From Ottelia alismoides (Eukaryota; Streptophyta; Magnoliopsida; Alismatales; Hydrocharitaceae), in contig JAZKJV010003137.1 in the NCBI GenBank assembly GCA_037367405.1, positions 310,001 to 374,000 of the forward strand: a stretch of DNA of 64,000 bases. Reading direction: 5' to 3'. Position numbers and translations under genes: made by a program. Shown here piece by piece: positions 22,355 to 33,850 of this stretch; the stretch's first letter is position 1; each line of letters starts with the position of its first letter. The notes beneath the pieces are model-generated. The model was not told where the DNA came from. It was given only the letters and a program-made list of their open reading frames with translations, and made no database searches.

Positions 22355-24874
22355 TGAAGGATATGGAATTTATCCTCAAGCGCATCACAGAAGCGTGATC
22401 GTTGTATCGGATACGACGAAGAACGACTAGTCGTACTTGTTGTTCGGTGCAGCGGAATTTAAAATTTTTTTATTCGATGAAACCACATGATCCGAGAACC
22501 ATTCTCAGATCGTTTCATCTATAACCACAACAAGTATAATGCAATACCTCTTGAAGCGTGGTTGATCGAGTCTCTAAGAGAAGAGACCTCCTGTCTCAAG
22601 TCCGATCGTCGACGAGACTGCTTGCGAGCGCGGGGATGAACCGCGTTGTCCTGGAAATCCAAGAAGTTGATCCAAGCATGGTTGCTCCTGATCTCGTCGC
22701 ACGAGATCGAACATCTCCTTCGTGGGCGTAGCACACCGAGAAGACGGAGAACCAAAGAACGTCGAAGCAGCGGCGCGGTGGCGATGGCGTCGACGATTCT
22801 CTCCTCTAGGGTATGGTGGACGACCATCAATATTAGAGGGAGAGAGGGCTGTCGTGTATGAAGAAAGAGGAAGAGAGAGAGCTCCAATATTGCATGTCCC
22901 ATGAGAGCATGGTATGCCTTTCTATTTATAGGGTTTTGGGATCCATGGATCTCGATCCATGTGACATATAAAATCAATGGATGAGATTGATTTTTGTCAA
23001 TCCAATGGCTAAGATTGTTGTTTGTAAAACCAACAAATTCAGGTTAAAATATATTTGACAAAATCAAATATAAATTAGTCCTAAATCAAACCAATAAATA
23101 AGGAGAGAAGCTACATGGAGATTTCATCTCCATGTACCTTCCAAGTGGACGGCCACACATTCCTATTAGGAATGGTGTGCCGCCCATATATTCCATGGAG
23201 AGAGCATTCTCATAGAAATCCATGAGATTGCATATCTCCTTGAAAATCTCCTTTATTTATTTTCAACAACTTTTGTTGGCTTTTATTCTTCAAAAATAAT
23301 TTACAATTATATTTGAGAATATTGCAATCTTGCCATGGAAAAATTGTGAACCATATTCACAACCCAAAACAACATATAATTTACATTGTCAATTAATTAC
23401 ACAATGTGTATCCAATACACATAATAATTAATCAACACATATAAAATATAATTAGCTCTCTCTAATACATTATAAATCACATTTATAATATATTATGAAT
23501 AATTAGATATTTCTATCCACATTATTCTTATTCACATTAATTAAATCACATTTAATTATATTGGATAATTTCTTCATACATCCATATGATTAAATCACAT
23601 TTAATTATGATTCCTTCATTGCTTAGATCTTATGGAATTATTCTTGAACCCTTCAAGAATAATGCAATCTCTCCGCAGATACTTGGAGATAAGGACAGGG
23701 CGATTGTATTGTTCCACGTATAGTGACATGGATATTGAGATCGTATCTCAAATCTAGATCGCGGGCCTCCCATAGATGCTTAATTAAATCAAGACCGCAA
23801 ATCTAATCTTCTCATTGCATCTGAATCACATTCAGATCAATGTCCAACATTTGGACTATGATCAGATTACTTCTCTACCGAGAGGAGTCACTAAAATCCA
23901 GACCCGTTTCATCACTCCCTAGGAATGGAAGCGTCATGGTTATACAATCGTTTACGATCAAATCACCCTCTGGTATTCCCAATACCTGTACATCCTTCAT
24001 ACTGGAAGACTCAGAATAAACCCGAAGTATTGGATCAACTTTATACTGTCTACTTCATGGTTTTATCAGTAAGTTTCTCATTCGATCTTTGGGAGTTGGT
24101 ATCGATCATACACTTTCCAAAAGCGTATATCATACCTAGGTCTTGATCATATACTAAAAGTATATATCAAACCTACAAATTCAGTCAAGCTTCCAAAGCG
24201 AGACGACCATGCGCATGGAATTTGATTCTTCCCAATATCTCATGAGTGAGATCATGTCTTCCGGTTCAGTAACTGAACCTGTATGATCCCTTTGAGAGAT
24301 CGTATTACTCATATGCCCTTATATGCACACCAGCGCGCCAGTGTATAGACCTTTGTTAGGTCATCAACCTATTGGTCTGCCAAATGTACATACATAGACA
24401 TATAGCAACACATCTGTCTCCGGTCAGAGGATGCGTGCATATATCATGACAGCATACGATATAGGACTTTGGTTATCTCGATCTCGTTAAGTCAACTCTT
24501 TTGACCTAACTAATCTGACACCTCCGAATCTCTATTCCTATGCAGAGGACCTGCATCAAGAGGTCGGTCAGATATCAGCCTTCAGAGATAAGGATTGTCA
24601 TCTCCTACTCAGGCTGGAGATCATCTCTTAATAATCATTCGACGGTGCTTGATGAGTCCTCAATCTAACCATTTAGATATTCATCCAAGCACCAACCTCT
24701 ATGATTCAATAGTTGAATCAACAACTGCATGATTATCAAGATGTCCATGGTACATAACCCTAATTGTACTTAGGGACCTATGCAAATTATTTATTCTTCA
24801 TTTCAGATCAGGGGAATGATATTTGCAATAACATTTATTGCATAATGGCTCGCCGTGGGCTCGCATTTCCAACA
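22355..24874 (-). mobile_element. F1: solo LTR nested in the 5' LTR of element B (2520 bp)
   Basis: Plus-strand ends TGAAGGATATGG...TTTCCAACA, flanked by CTCCG at 22350-22354 and 24875-24879. The B 3' LTR reads uninterrupted across the same site (38237-38245). It is the reverse-oriented relative of F2. No internal domain is present, so it is a solo LTR. Sense by TATA box is minus. It is younger than B because it sits within one of B's LTRs. Confidence 0.95.
23344..23837 (-). repeat. Array of inverted repeats with constant 3-nt spacer (F1 U3)
   Basis: Eight palindromes: 23344-23362, 23404-23422 (ATGTGTAT / ATACACAT), 23469-23489 (ATTATAAAT / ATTTATAAT), 23538-23558, 23589-23605, 23637-23663 (ATTATTCTTGAA / TTCAAGAATAAT, perfect 12-bp arms), 23735-23751 (TTGAGAT / ATCTCAA) and 23819-23837 (ATCTGAAT / ATTCAGAT). 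Every one has a 3-nt spacer (CAC, CCA, CCC, CGT or CAT). It corresponds to the array of F2 in reverse orientation. Confidence 0.85.
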
Positions 24875-27102
24875 CTCCGGCCGTAATTCCTTCCCATCTT
24901 TGGCTCCGCCTTCCCATCCCAGGACCTCTACTCTCTTCCCTAGAGTGACAACTATCGGATATGAGTGTTGCAACGAGGAGGGACCGTCCTCAGCCACTGA
25001 TCCGACGATATTCTTTGCCGTGCGCCGCCGCGAGGTGCGCCTAGCTTCGGACCCCGATGATTCCTTGAGGCAAAGACCCCCAGAGCTTCGCAAGCTCATC
25101 CACAGTCGACCTCTTCCATCAGGTAGCTTTGACACCTTCTAGATTAGTCTAATTTCAGATTACGCCCAAATAGCGCCGCCGGCCGTCGCTGGCTAATTCA
25201 CGCCATCTTAGTCACCCATTCGACCATCGAACCATCCATTCACGATCATGAGACTCCTACCCACCTTCTTCACCCATTCGATCAACTTGGTTCGTCCCGG
25301 AACTAAGAATCGCGTCTCCTCCACCGTCGCCTCGCCAGAAACTCCGCTCCGCCCCCTTCCGATCATCCATTTCACCCCCTGACGGGTCTAAGCATTTTAC
25401 CCTCGACCCAGCATTTAATTTTGCCCTTTTTCAGGTTAACGCGACCCATCTGAGGGTCCAGCAGTCCAGGCACAACCACTTTGCTCCTCCGCCGTCGCTG
25501 AAGCTCCCCGGAGCATCTCAGCCCAACAGCCTCATCGGACCTCTCCACCGCGCGTATCGACCGGCGAACTTCACCAGCGAGCTGTTCTTAGAGGAGGTTC
25601 AGCGACCGCCCGATCGTGCCCCCTCACCCAGTTCAGATCTCGATCGTCCATCTACGAGGAGTTCTCAGCCGTTCGATCTTCATCTGGGCTCGATCTGGAT
25701 CGGTCATCGACGAAGGGGTGCCCTCGCTTCTCAGCCGTTCGAATTTACAGTGGCACCCCCTCGTCCATCGGATCATAATAAAGGGGTAATATCCCTTAGG
25801 CCCCTCTGTTTATTGCATTTATAGTTTAGTCTTGTAAATATTTAGTATAGTTGTTTTTATTTTGGATATTTTGTACATTGGACCTCGATGTTTTGTTTAT
25901 TTGCATTTTAGTCCCTGTATATGTGAGCCATGTGCATCGACACGTGAGGATTTAGGTTATTTGCATGTTTAGTCCTCTATTTCCTATGTGTTACTGTTTG
26001 CATATTTTTAAATAGGAATTGCTTTTATACCCCTTTGTGTCTGGATCACGTGTGTTGCGCGTGTATTTTGGGATTTTTGCAAGTTTGGCCCCTGATCTTT
26101 TTACACGTGTTATTGATTGGCCCCTGGAACTATGTTTCTTTGCATTTAGGTCCCTATGAACTGTGTGCCTTGTTTTGATTGAATAAAATAGCAAATTAAA
26201 TCCAAATTAGGAGAAATTTGGACACGTGGCTCCTGCCACTATGTAAAAATTTCCCTAAATTTTTGGGACATTTTTATGGCTTTTTTTATTTTAAAAACCA
26301 AAAACACGTATTTTCATTACTGTTTGAATTGAAAAATCAAAGAAAATATAAAATCTTCTTTAAAAATTCTAAAAAAATTAGGGATGGTTTTAGTGTATTT
26401 TAGCTTCTATCCATTTTTAGCTCATTTTGATTTATAAAACCCCTAAAATTGAAAAACCCTAAAAATCTTATAAAAAGTCTAAAAAAGTCTATAAAAATAA
26501 AAAAATACAAACTCTTTTTCTGTAGTTTAGTTTTTACATATACTTTTCATAAAAATTGCCTCCAGACTTTTATAGATCAATTTTATATTTTTAATTGATC
26601 TTTCATGTCTGGATGTACAACAGTCTCTATTTTTCACCTTTCTTGATTTTTAAAAAAATCAAATAAAAATTTAACAACTTTGAAAAATTCACCAAAAATA
26701 AATAAAAACCTAAAAAATATAAAAACATTTTTATTGGAATTTTCTGTGTATTTTTGAGTGTTTTTAATAATTGTAGACGTTGCTTGTTTTTATATCCCCT
26801 TATAAAATCAAAAATACAAAAACATTTAAAAATTATAAAAATCCACCGAAAACATTTTTTTCCTTTATTTTTCGACTCTGACTACTTCGTAGGCCGCAAA
26901 GCCATCCCGTGCTCCTTGCGTTCGACCCTGGTCACAGGTTAATAAAAGTAGCGAGGACCGCTCTCGATTTTATTGATTGATTTATACCTTGTTTGGTGGT
27001 TCCTTATTTTCTTGATTGAGTCCGACTTGCGAGTGATTGAGATCTCAACGGCCTGAGTTATTTATATCCCTTTGTCGCTCGTGGTTTTTCGACTCACCAG
27101 AA

Positions 27103-27120
27103 TGGCGCCGTTGCCGGGGA
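27103..27120 (+). promoter_or_regulatory. Primer-binding site, tRNA-Asp type
   Basis: TGGCGCCGTTGCCGGGGA, complementary to the 3' end of plant tRNA-Asp, three bases after the 5' LTR. Athila-type elements commonly use tRNA-Asp. It is the only PBS I can find in the window; D and E have lost theirs. Confidence 0.95.
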
Positions 27121-28489
27121 GCACGACTTAGTAGTCGTTTTCGATTTTTCCGCGGCTTTCTTTTTTGCAGCTTTTTGTAGATATTTGTATATATTTAATT
27201 TGACTTTTTTTATATATTTTTCTGGACTAAAACTTTGGTTTCTGTTTCTTGCAAGGGTCTGAGGACCGAGGCGGCTTTTTCGGAAGCCGGAGCAACCGTG
27301 GGAGTCGGAGGTGGCTTATTTCTCTACGAAGCCGCAGGAGAGCGTGAAGAGGAGGAACCGAAGTTCGGGAGCTGCGGAATAGCCGCAAAATAACCGTAGT
27401 TTAGTTTAGATTAGATTAGTTTATTTTTCTCCAGATTTATTAATTTGTAATAATACAGGGACAAACTTGGACACATGGTAGATTTCAGGGTATGTTTTGC
27501 CGAGCACCGGTGGGCTCAGGGGCCTCACCGAGATTTTTGCAGCTTTTCACAGTTTTCTAGATTTTTGACTGTTTATTTACTGCTCATTTGATTTACGCGA
27601 TTTTCAGCCCTAGCTTAGGAGTTTTCATTGATTGTGACATAATTAATTAAGGCCAAACCCTAATTATCTGCCTGTTCCTATAGCTCGATAATTGGACTTA
27701 ATTAATTAAATCACCAAGAAAAAACTGGATTATTTGAGCTCTGGTCCACGTGCCTTGAGGAGTCACATACAGCGCGTGCAGGATCTGTTGTGGCAGAGAC
27801 CGAGTGGCTCCCAAGATAGGACTCCGGACCTAGGCTTGAGTACCCGGCTACTGTTCTTCACGAGTAGAACTTCTTTGTTTAGGGTCGGTTTCCGTGTGCA
27901 TCATATAGGTAGTTTATATTCTGTCTTTTATTTATGCGCGGATCACCCTGCTTGTAGACTGTTGGAGTCAGGTACGCATTTCTTACTATGCATGCAACAT
28001 CGATTCCCGTGCATCGACTTTTTCATCTTCTCCCCCGGTTTTTGGACTTAAAATAATCAGGAGAACCGAAAAATTCATTAGGCGTTGTTTGATTTGAAAA
28101 ATACCTAAAAATAAAAACTATAAAATTGGGACTGCTAAACAAACTTGACCCTAAAAGACACCTCACCTAAAAATCTGTCTTAGGGAGAGCAACCCCCTCA
28201 TTATCTGGTTTGATTACGCGAGAGAGTGACCCGCACACTAGGCTAGAGCCACATCCGAGCCCTGATCAGACTACCAGCCTTTTATACGGGACAGTGTGGT
28301 TGGCGGATTGGATTCCTACCAGGTCATGTAACCGCTCTGATATCCTGACATGATCACCTAAATAAAATCGACAAGATAATTGACCGAACTCTTATGGTCT
28401 TCAGCTCAGCGTGGAGTAGGTGAATTTGGGGTTTGTATTGCTCATCTTGTTTGTTTCCAGATCTCATCCGCCAGACTCGCCATATCGAG
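27121..28489 (+). other. Untranslated leader of element B
   Basis: About 1.37 kb between PBS and gag, with no convincing coding frame (27734-28051 is open for 105 codons but unlike any domain). Two blocks are conserved with the leader of the distant element E: 28124-28250 (contains GAGAGAGTGACC and GCACAC) and 28330-28398 (contains CCGCTCTGATAT and GACAAGATAATTGACCGAAC). A polypyrimidine-AG 'tttgtttccag' at 28450-28460, just before the gag start, could be a splice acceptor. In retroelements leaders carry dimerisation and packaging signals. Confidence 0.7.
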
Positions 28490-30560
28490 ATGATGGGCAG
28501 GAGGTCCCTTAGGCAGCCTCTGGCTGCACCGCTTTTCAGCATTCCATCCCACTCATCTAGGTTGGTCCGTGAGAGCTCAGACCCGCTCTCCGAACCCGAG
28601 TTCGATTCTGCCCTGTTCCCCCTTGATCACCCTTCTTCTATTCCTGAGTTGCCAATGCCAGATGCGAGACCACAAACATATGATATTTTGGCACCTGAGT
28701 TTGGGTCTTTTGCCTTTGCAGAGACCATGGCCAGCAGCGAGGATCGCACTGAGGGTCGGCGGCCAGAGACGATCACATATGTTCTGGACCAGGGTGCGAT
28801 CAACACCACCATACTAGCCTCCCTTGAGACTATTCAGAGATAAATACGAGACCAGGGGGCTTTCATGGTGGAGATGAGGAGAGAGATGGAGAGACTCCGA
28901 GAGCAGAGAGAGCAGCCGCGAGCCGATGGACGCAGGGGTCCAGACCAGCCAGTTCATCCAGACCAGCCGGCAGCAGATCCAAGACCGATACGGGAGTTGC
29001 ACAACCCCAGATCGACACTGACACACCGATGGGTGGTTCTTCCGGCGATCGTGGGGGACTTCAAGTTCCCCCCGAACACACTTCAGCTTCTACTCTGTTT
29101 CCACGGGCTCGCCACTGAGGAGCCCCATCTTCATCTCCAGGAGTTTGAGATGATCTGCAGCACCGTCCACAATTGTCAGGTAGACGAGGACACTATTCGG
29201 TTGATTGCTTTTCCTTTCTCCCTGGCCGACTGAGCAGCCAACTAGCTGAAGCATTTGGGGAGATCTATTTACACATGGGAGCAGCTCCGCACCGAGTACT
29301 TGAACAAGTACTATCCACTCGGGCGGACCAATGCAGCGAGGGCCCTGATTAGCAACTTCTCCATGCTCCCCAATGAGCAGTTCCATGAGGCATGGGAGAG
29401 GTTCAGAGAGCTGACTGACAGATGCCCGCACCACGACATCACGAAGCCGAACCTAGTTTAGAGCTTCTTCTGCGGGTTGACACCAGAGCTACAGGCCCTG
29501 GTGAATGCTTCATGTGGAGGTTCCTACTTCGCCAAGGATGAGGATCAGGTCTGGGCCATCTACGAGGAGATGGCCGAGAACTATACAGTGATGTCCCAGA
29601 CCCGACTCTACACTTAGGGATGCCCCCAGCCACAGACCGTGCAGTTTCAGAGGATAGCACGGGTTGACACCGGTCCTTCCACTTCATCAGCGACAGCCGC
29701 ACAGGCCGAGTCCGCAGCCACCAACATGGGCATTATCAACGATAAGCTGGACCGGATGGAGCTGATAGAGAAGAAGTAGTGCCAGAGCATATCTCAGATG
29801 TATCAGATGGCACAGATGCTGAGTGATATGAAGACACATGTCATGTGTCTCCAGGAGGCACAGACGGCTTCTCAGCCCCGTGTTCAGTCACTAGGAGATC
29901 TGAGCAGTAGCGGCTTCTCGTCCCAGCACTCCACTCAACCTAGACAGGTTCACCTTGTACAGGCAAAGCCGTACCAGCAACCGCAACCGTACTACCAGAC
30001 ACCACCATCCCCAGACACTCAGATGGTGGTCTACCAGCTGGATTAACCCCTGACAGTACTCCCGCCACCCTCTTACGAGCCGGAGCCATTTATGGATGTC
30101 AACGGGATTTGGTACGACTGAACCCAGCCCGGTATCTTACGAGACCATCCCGGATTCCGTTGATCAGCCGGAGGTTCCAGTTCCCAGCAGCATTCTCCAG
30201 TTCAGGGTGGCCAGTATGGCCATCAGTGAGAGCAGCACCGCAGCTCCAGTCCCCCAGCATCAGTCATCTCAGCCACCACAGCAGTACGGTCCTCATCCCT
30301 ATCAGCAGGGGCAATCTTGGAGGCGGGAGCAGCCTCAGTAGTATCATCCCCCGCAGTACCCCTCTCACCCGCACCAGCCACTGCACCAACCTCACTACTA
30401 GAGAGGCCACTCGTCAGGTTCTCATGGGCCAGCCTATGAGAACCCCACCTTAGACGACCTAGCCCACCTCATGACCGAGCAGCAGGCTACATTCAGATGG
30501 GAGATGGATGAGTTCCGCCAGGAGATGAGGGAGATCGTGAGAGGGAAGGCCACCATTCCT
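28490..30560 (+). pseudogene. gag: gag of element B, broken by stops
   Basis: Gag forms the virus-like particle that packages the RNA. Start chosen at ATG 28490 (MMGRRS), which matches the start MSDRS of the E gag. Recognisable parts: INTTILAS at 28800, then the conserved capsid-type stretch 29255-29461 (WEQLRTEYLNKYYPLGRTN, EQFHEAWERFRELTD, CPHHDITKPNLV), which matches E (WEELRSAFLNKYYPLEQLN, HEAWERFKDLTQ, CPHHDIPKTSLV). The C-terminal part is Gln/Pro-rich with VNGIWYD at 30099-30119, also conserved in E; no CCHC zinc knuckle is seen. Stops at 28842, 29231, 29243, 29459, about 29616 and 29777. At 29231 (TGA), 29243 (TAG) and 29459 (TAG) one C-to-T type change explains the stop. Confidence 0.9.
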
Positions 30561-30773
30561 GCCCATTGAGCTGAACCCGAAAAATCTGAAGAGGAAGTCT
30601 GAGCAGGTAGAGTTCACAGAGATTACCACTCCTAGTGATTCCTTGGTGATTTGTCTGCATACATGTTTGATGCTGATTTTGTTACACTTAGGAGCGGTAG
30701 GATGCCAGCAGGCGGTGCCTTGTTTGAGTGACGACACCACGCCACTTCTAGGGCGCCATGCGAGGAGAAGCAC

Positions 30774-30959
30774 GGTACTGACGCCGCGAGAGATGACGAC
30801 AGTGGTACTGATGCCACCATGGACGTTGATCCAGCCGACGGTACTGAGGCCGTCGATTCACCAGTTGGAGGAGGTGGTAATGATGCCACCACAGTTGCTG
30901 AGCCAGAGCGCAGTACTGATGCCGCGACACAACATGCCGAGGGTGGTACTGAGGCCACC
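30774..30959 (+). repeat. In-frame tandem repeat [GS][TN][DE]A in the gag-protease linker
   Basis: Six copies of GGTACTGA-N-GCC or close variants start at 30774, 30804, 30840, 30876, 30912 and 30945: spacings 30, 36, 36, 36 and 33, all multiples of three. In the frame of 30819-31214 they give GTDA, GTDA, GTEA, GNDA, STDA and GTEA in an acidic low-complexity linker. It is absent from D and E, which have a Ser/Pro/Thr-rich linker in this place. Confidence 0.8.
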
Positions 30960-31274
30960 ATTTCTACTTCTGCTAGTCCTATTGTCTTTCCGTCTGTACA
31001 TGTATCTCAGGATGTTTCTGGAAATAAAGGAAAGGGTATGTTATTTTCAGATCCACATGTGTTGATTGATGATGTTTGTGTGGATTCTGCTATTCATGAG
31101 CATGCCAGACCCTCTCCTAGTCCTTCATCTGAGAAGGACCCTATGATCCCCTTTCCACGAGCACTTCACATGGCAAAGGGGAAGAAAATCAAAAATCCAA
31201 AAAAGAATCATTAGATAGAGTTCAGCCAGCAGATGATAGACCGATTCCATATACAACTGACTCTTTAGGAGGCA

Positions 31275-31898
31275 TTGGAGCACATCCCTCTACTCCAAAG
31301 ATCACTCAGAGATAGGACCACAGTTAGGAGGAAAAGGAGGAACCATCATTCTGAGATCCATGTGCTTACTCGTGCCACTTGTTTCGCGATACAGAACCGT
31401 CTGCCAGCCAAGAGGCCAGATGTAGGAGCCTCGTATGTCAGATGCCACATTCATGAGCAGAGGTTCGACCGCACTCTATTAGACAGCAGTTCTTCGATCA
31501 ACCTACTTCTAGCAGCCCTTGTCGACCGCTTCGAGTTGGGCACTCTCTGACAGAGCAGGATGGTCCTTCAGTTTGCTGATCGATTAGTCAAGAGGCTGAA
31601 GGGGTTGCTGAAGGATGTTGTCGTAACGATTCAGGGCCTGAAATTTCCCGTGGACTTTGTTGTGTTGGACATAGAGATCCCTGAATCCGTGACCGATACC
31701 CCCATCATTCTAGGACACCCGTTCTTGGCCACAGCCAAGGCAGTGTCCGACCATGATAGAGGGAAGGTGTACTTTTACGTCGAGGGTGAGAGTATACAAA
31801 TAGAGACGGTCGAGGAGACTAGAGCTAGAGATTCAGCTTGCTCAGAGCCGACTTCAGATTCAGAGCTGATGATAGAGGCAGAGCTAGACATCCACTAG
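31275..31898 (+). pseudogene. pol: Aspartic protease region of element B
   Basis: A retropepsin-like protease cuts the Gag-Pol polyprotein. Encoded in two frames. 31275-31550 holds YVRCHIHEQRFDRTLLDSS with the active-site triad changed from D-S/T-G to DSS. 31560-31898 holds the flap-side and C-terminal part (LQFADRLVKRLKG, FPVDFVVLDIE, IILGHPFLATAKA) with the conserved ILG motif. D retains DSG in the same place (LLDSGSSINIM). The active-site Gly-to-Ser change alone would be expected to disable the enzyme. A stop and frame change around 31549-31560 separate the halves. Identification is secure from position and motifs. Confidence 0.9.
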
Positions 31899-32132
31899 GA
31901 CTGTGACTTTGTGATTACAGATGACGAGGCAGTTTGGGCAAATCTAGCCGCACAGGCCATCCTCTCACCTTCAAAGTTCGCTGATGCAGAGATGCCAGCA
32001 GAGGAGAGCTTGGAGAGCACATTCCTGGTCTAGGATACATCTCAGGCAGCAGATTCAATTCTTAATCACGATACAGATTTTTGTGAGTATGATCCCTCAG
32101 AGTCAGATACTGATTGGGCAAAGTTTGATGAT

Positions 32133-33476
32133 TTGACACCGTGTCTGACTTCCACTGAGCCTATAGATAGAGAGGAGGTTGATTCTGATCATAGCAGAGA
32201 CAGACCAGTCGAGCAGCCCTCTCCAGATCCAGTTTGTGAGCGAGAGTTCTCATTCTCCCGTGCAGATTTGGCAGCATACACTCGGATTCTTCAGAAGCCA
32301 GATCCGCCAGCACCTACTTGTCCAAAGCTGAAGCTGCTACAGTCATCTCTGAAGTATAGATTCCTTGCGGGTGAGCATGAGATGTACCCAGTCATTATCT
32401 CCGCTGATTTGACTGGAGAGCAAGAATCCCGTTTGATGGGGGTTCTTGAAAAGAACCGCAAGGTGATAGGATGGAGTGTAGCCGATCTCCAAGGGATCAG
32501 TCTGGCTCTGTGCTCCCACCATATCTATCTCGAGGATGAGGCAAAGCCGTCGCGTGAGTTCCAGCGGCGGCTGAACCCTAATCTTCGAAAGGTTGTCATG
32601 AAGGAGATCTCAAAATGGTGGAGCGCCGATTTTATCTACCCCATCTCCGACTCCAAGTGGGTCAGTCTGTTGCATGTGGTGCCTAATAAGATGGGCATCA
32701 CTACAGTTATCAGTGAGTCTGGAGAGGAGATCGCTACTCGGGTACCCACTTCTTGGTGGGTCTGTGTGGACTACAGATGATTGAACCATGCCACCAGGAA
32801 GGATCATTTCCCCCTGCCCTTTATTGATCAGATTATTGAGAGGCTGGCAGGGAAGAGCCATTATTATTTCTTGGATGGGTACTCCAGCTATAATCAGGTG
32901 GCCATCGCGCCCGAGGACCATGACAAAACTACCTTCACCTGTCCCTTTGGGACATATGCTTTCAGACGCATGCCATTTGGATTGTGCAACGCTTCGACGA
33001 CATTCCAGAGATGCATGCTATCCATCTTTTTAGACATGGTGGGGGAGTTCTTGGAGGTCTTCATGGATGATTTCTCGGTCTACGGCGATGGATTCGATTC
33101 TTGTCTTGACTGCCTAGACCGAGTCCTTCAGCGATGCATAGAGGTTCACTTAGAGTTGTCTTGGGAGAAGAGTCACTTTATGGTGACTTAAGGGACGGTG
33201 CTTGGCCATATCATCTCCAACAGGGGCATGGAGGTTGATCCGGCCAAGGTGGATGTCATTAGAAAACTCAATCCACCGTCCAACTTGCGGCAGTTACGGT
33301 CTTTTCTAGGGCACGTCGGTTTTTACCGACGATTCATTCACGATTTCAGTAGGATTGCCCGACCGTTGACTGATCTGTTGATGAAAGACACCGAGTTCCT
33401 TGTAGATGATAAGTGTCTATCGTCTTTTGAGACTCTCAAGAGCTGTGTTGTAGAGTCTCCTGTTCTCCAGCCACCT
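32133..33476 (+). pseudogene. pol: Reverse transcriptase of element B
   Basis: Copies the element RNA into DNA. Motifs in order: KWWSADFIYPISDSKWVS (fingers), VPTSWWVCVDYR, KDHFPLPFIDQIIERLAG, FTCPFGTYAFRRMPFGLCN, the catalytic FMDDFSVYGD at 33061-33090 (intact, the FMDD variant usual in Athila), and LGHIISNRGMEVDPAKVD with FLGHVGFYRRFI. Broken by TGA at 32778-32780, where D and E keep an Arg codon, and by TAA at 33189-33191. The N-terminal part 32133-32400 is the linker between protease and polymerase; unlike D and E it has no poly-C tract. Best preserved RT core in the window apart from D. Confidence 0.95.
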
Positions 33477-33850
33477 AATCGGTATCTCCCATTCGAGATC
33501 ATGACGGATGCCTCCGATTTTGCCGTGGGGGCCATGATGGGATAGAGGAGGGATGGAGTCCCATTTGCTATTCACTACGCTAGCCTTACATTGGATACCG
33601 CACATCGGAACTATACGGTCAATGAGAAAGAGATGCTAGCCGTAGTTTTCGCCCTAGATAAGTTCAGATCTTATATCATTGGATCTAGAGTGACCATTTT
33701 TACTGATCATACCGCCATCAGGTACCTCAAGGCAAAGAAGGATGCCAAAGCTAGATTGACCAGATGGATCCTTCTACTCCAGGAGTTTGATATAGAGATT
33801 AAGGATAAGCCTGGAGTCAAGAATGTGGTGGCGGATCATCTCTCCCGATT
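33477..33850 (+). pseudogene. pol: RNase H domain of element B
   Basis: Starts at LPFEIMTDASDFAVGAMMG, with the first catalytic Asp of the fold in TDAS. It is interrupted by TAG at 33543-33545, where D has the intact Trp of GWRRDG, and resumes with [21 protein letters not shown] (catalytic Glu), [10 protein letters not shown] (catalytic Asp) and ends [12 protein letters not shown]. All visible catalytic residues are kept, so one nonsense change is the only clear damage. E has a stop at the same Trp codon. It degrades the RNA strand of the RNA/DNA hybrid. Confidence 0.93.

Larger units (their letters stand above)
21332..27099 (+). repeat. 5' LTR of element B, split by solo LTR F1
   Basis: TGATGAATCC start, ...GACTCACCA end three bases before the PBS. 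After removing F1 and one CTCCG copy its length is 3243 bp, against 3302 bp for the 3' LTR. TATA-like 'catataaag' at 22335-22343 lies a few bases before the F1 insertion, so F1 separates the promoter from the transcribed part. GC-rich segment 24880-25780 is the leader part of the LTR; the rest is A/T-rich. Confidence 0.95.

Noticed and set aside
22519..22977. 152-codon frame in F1
   Set aside because: It lies in the LTR leader part downstream of the TATA box; the homologous part of F2 is not open in this frame.
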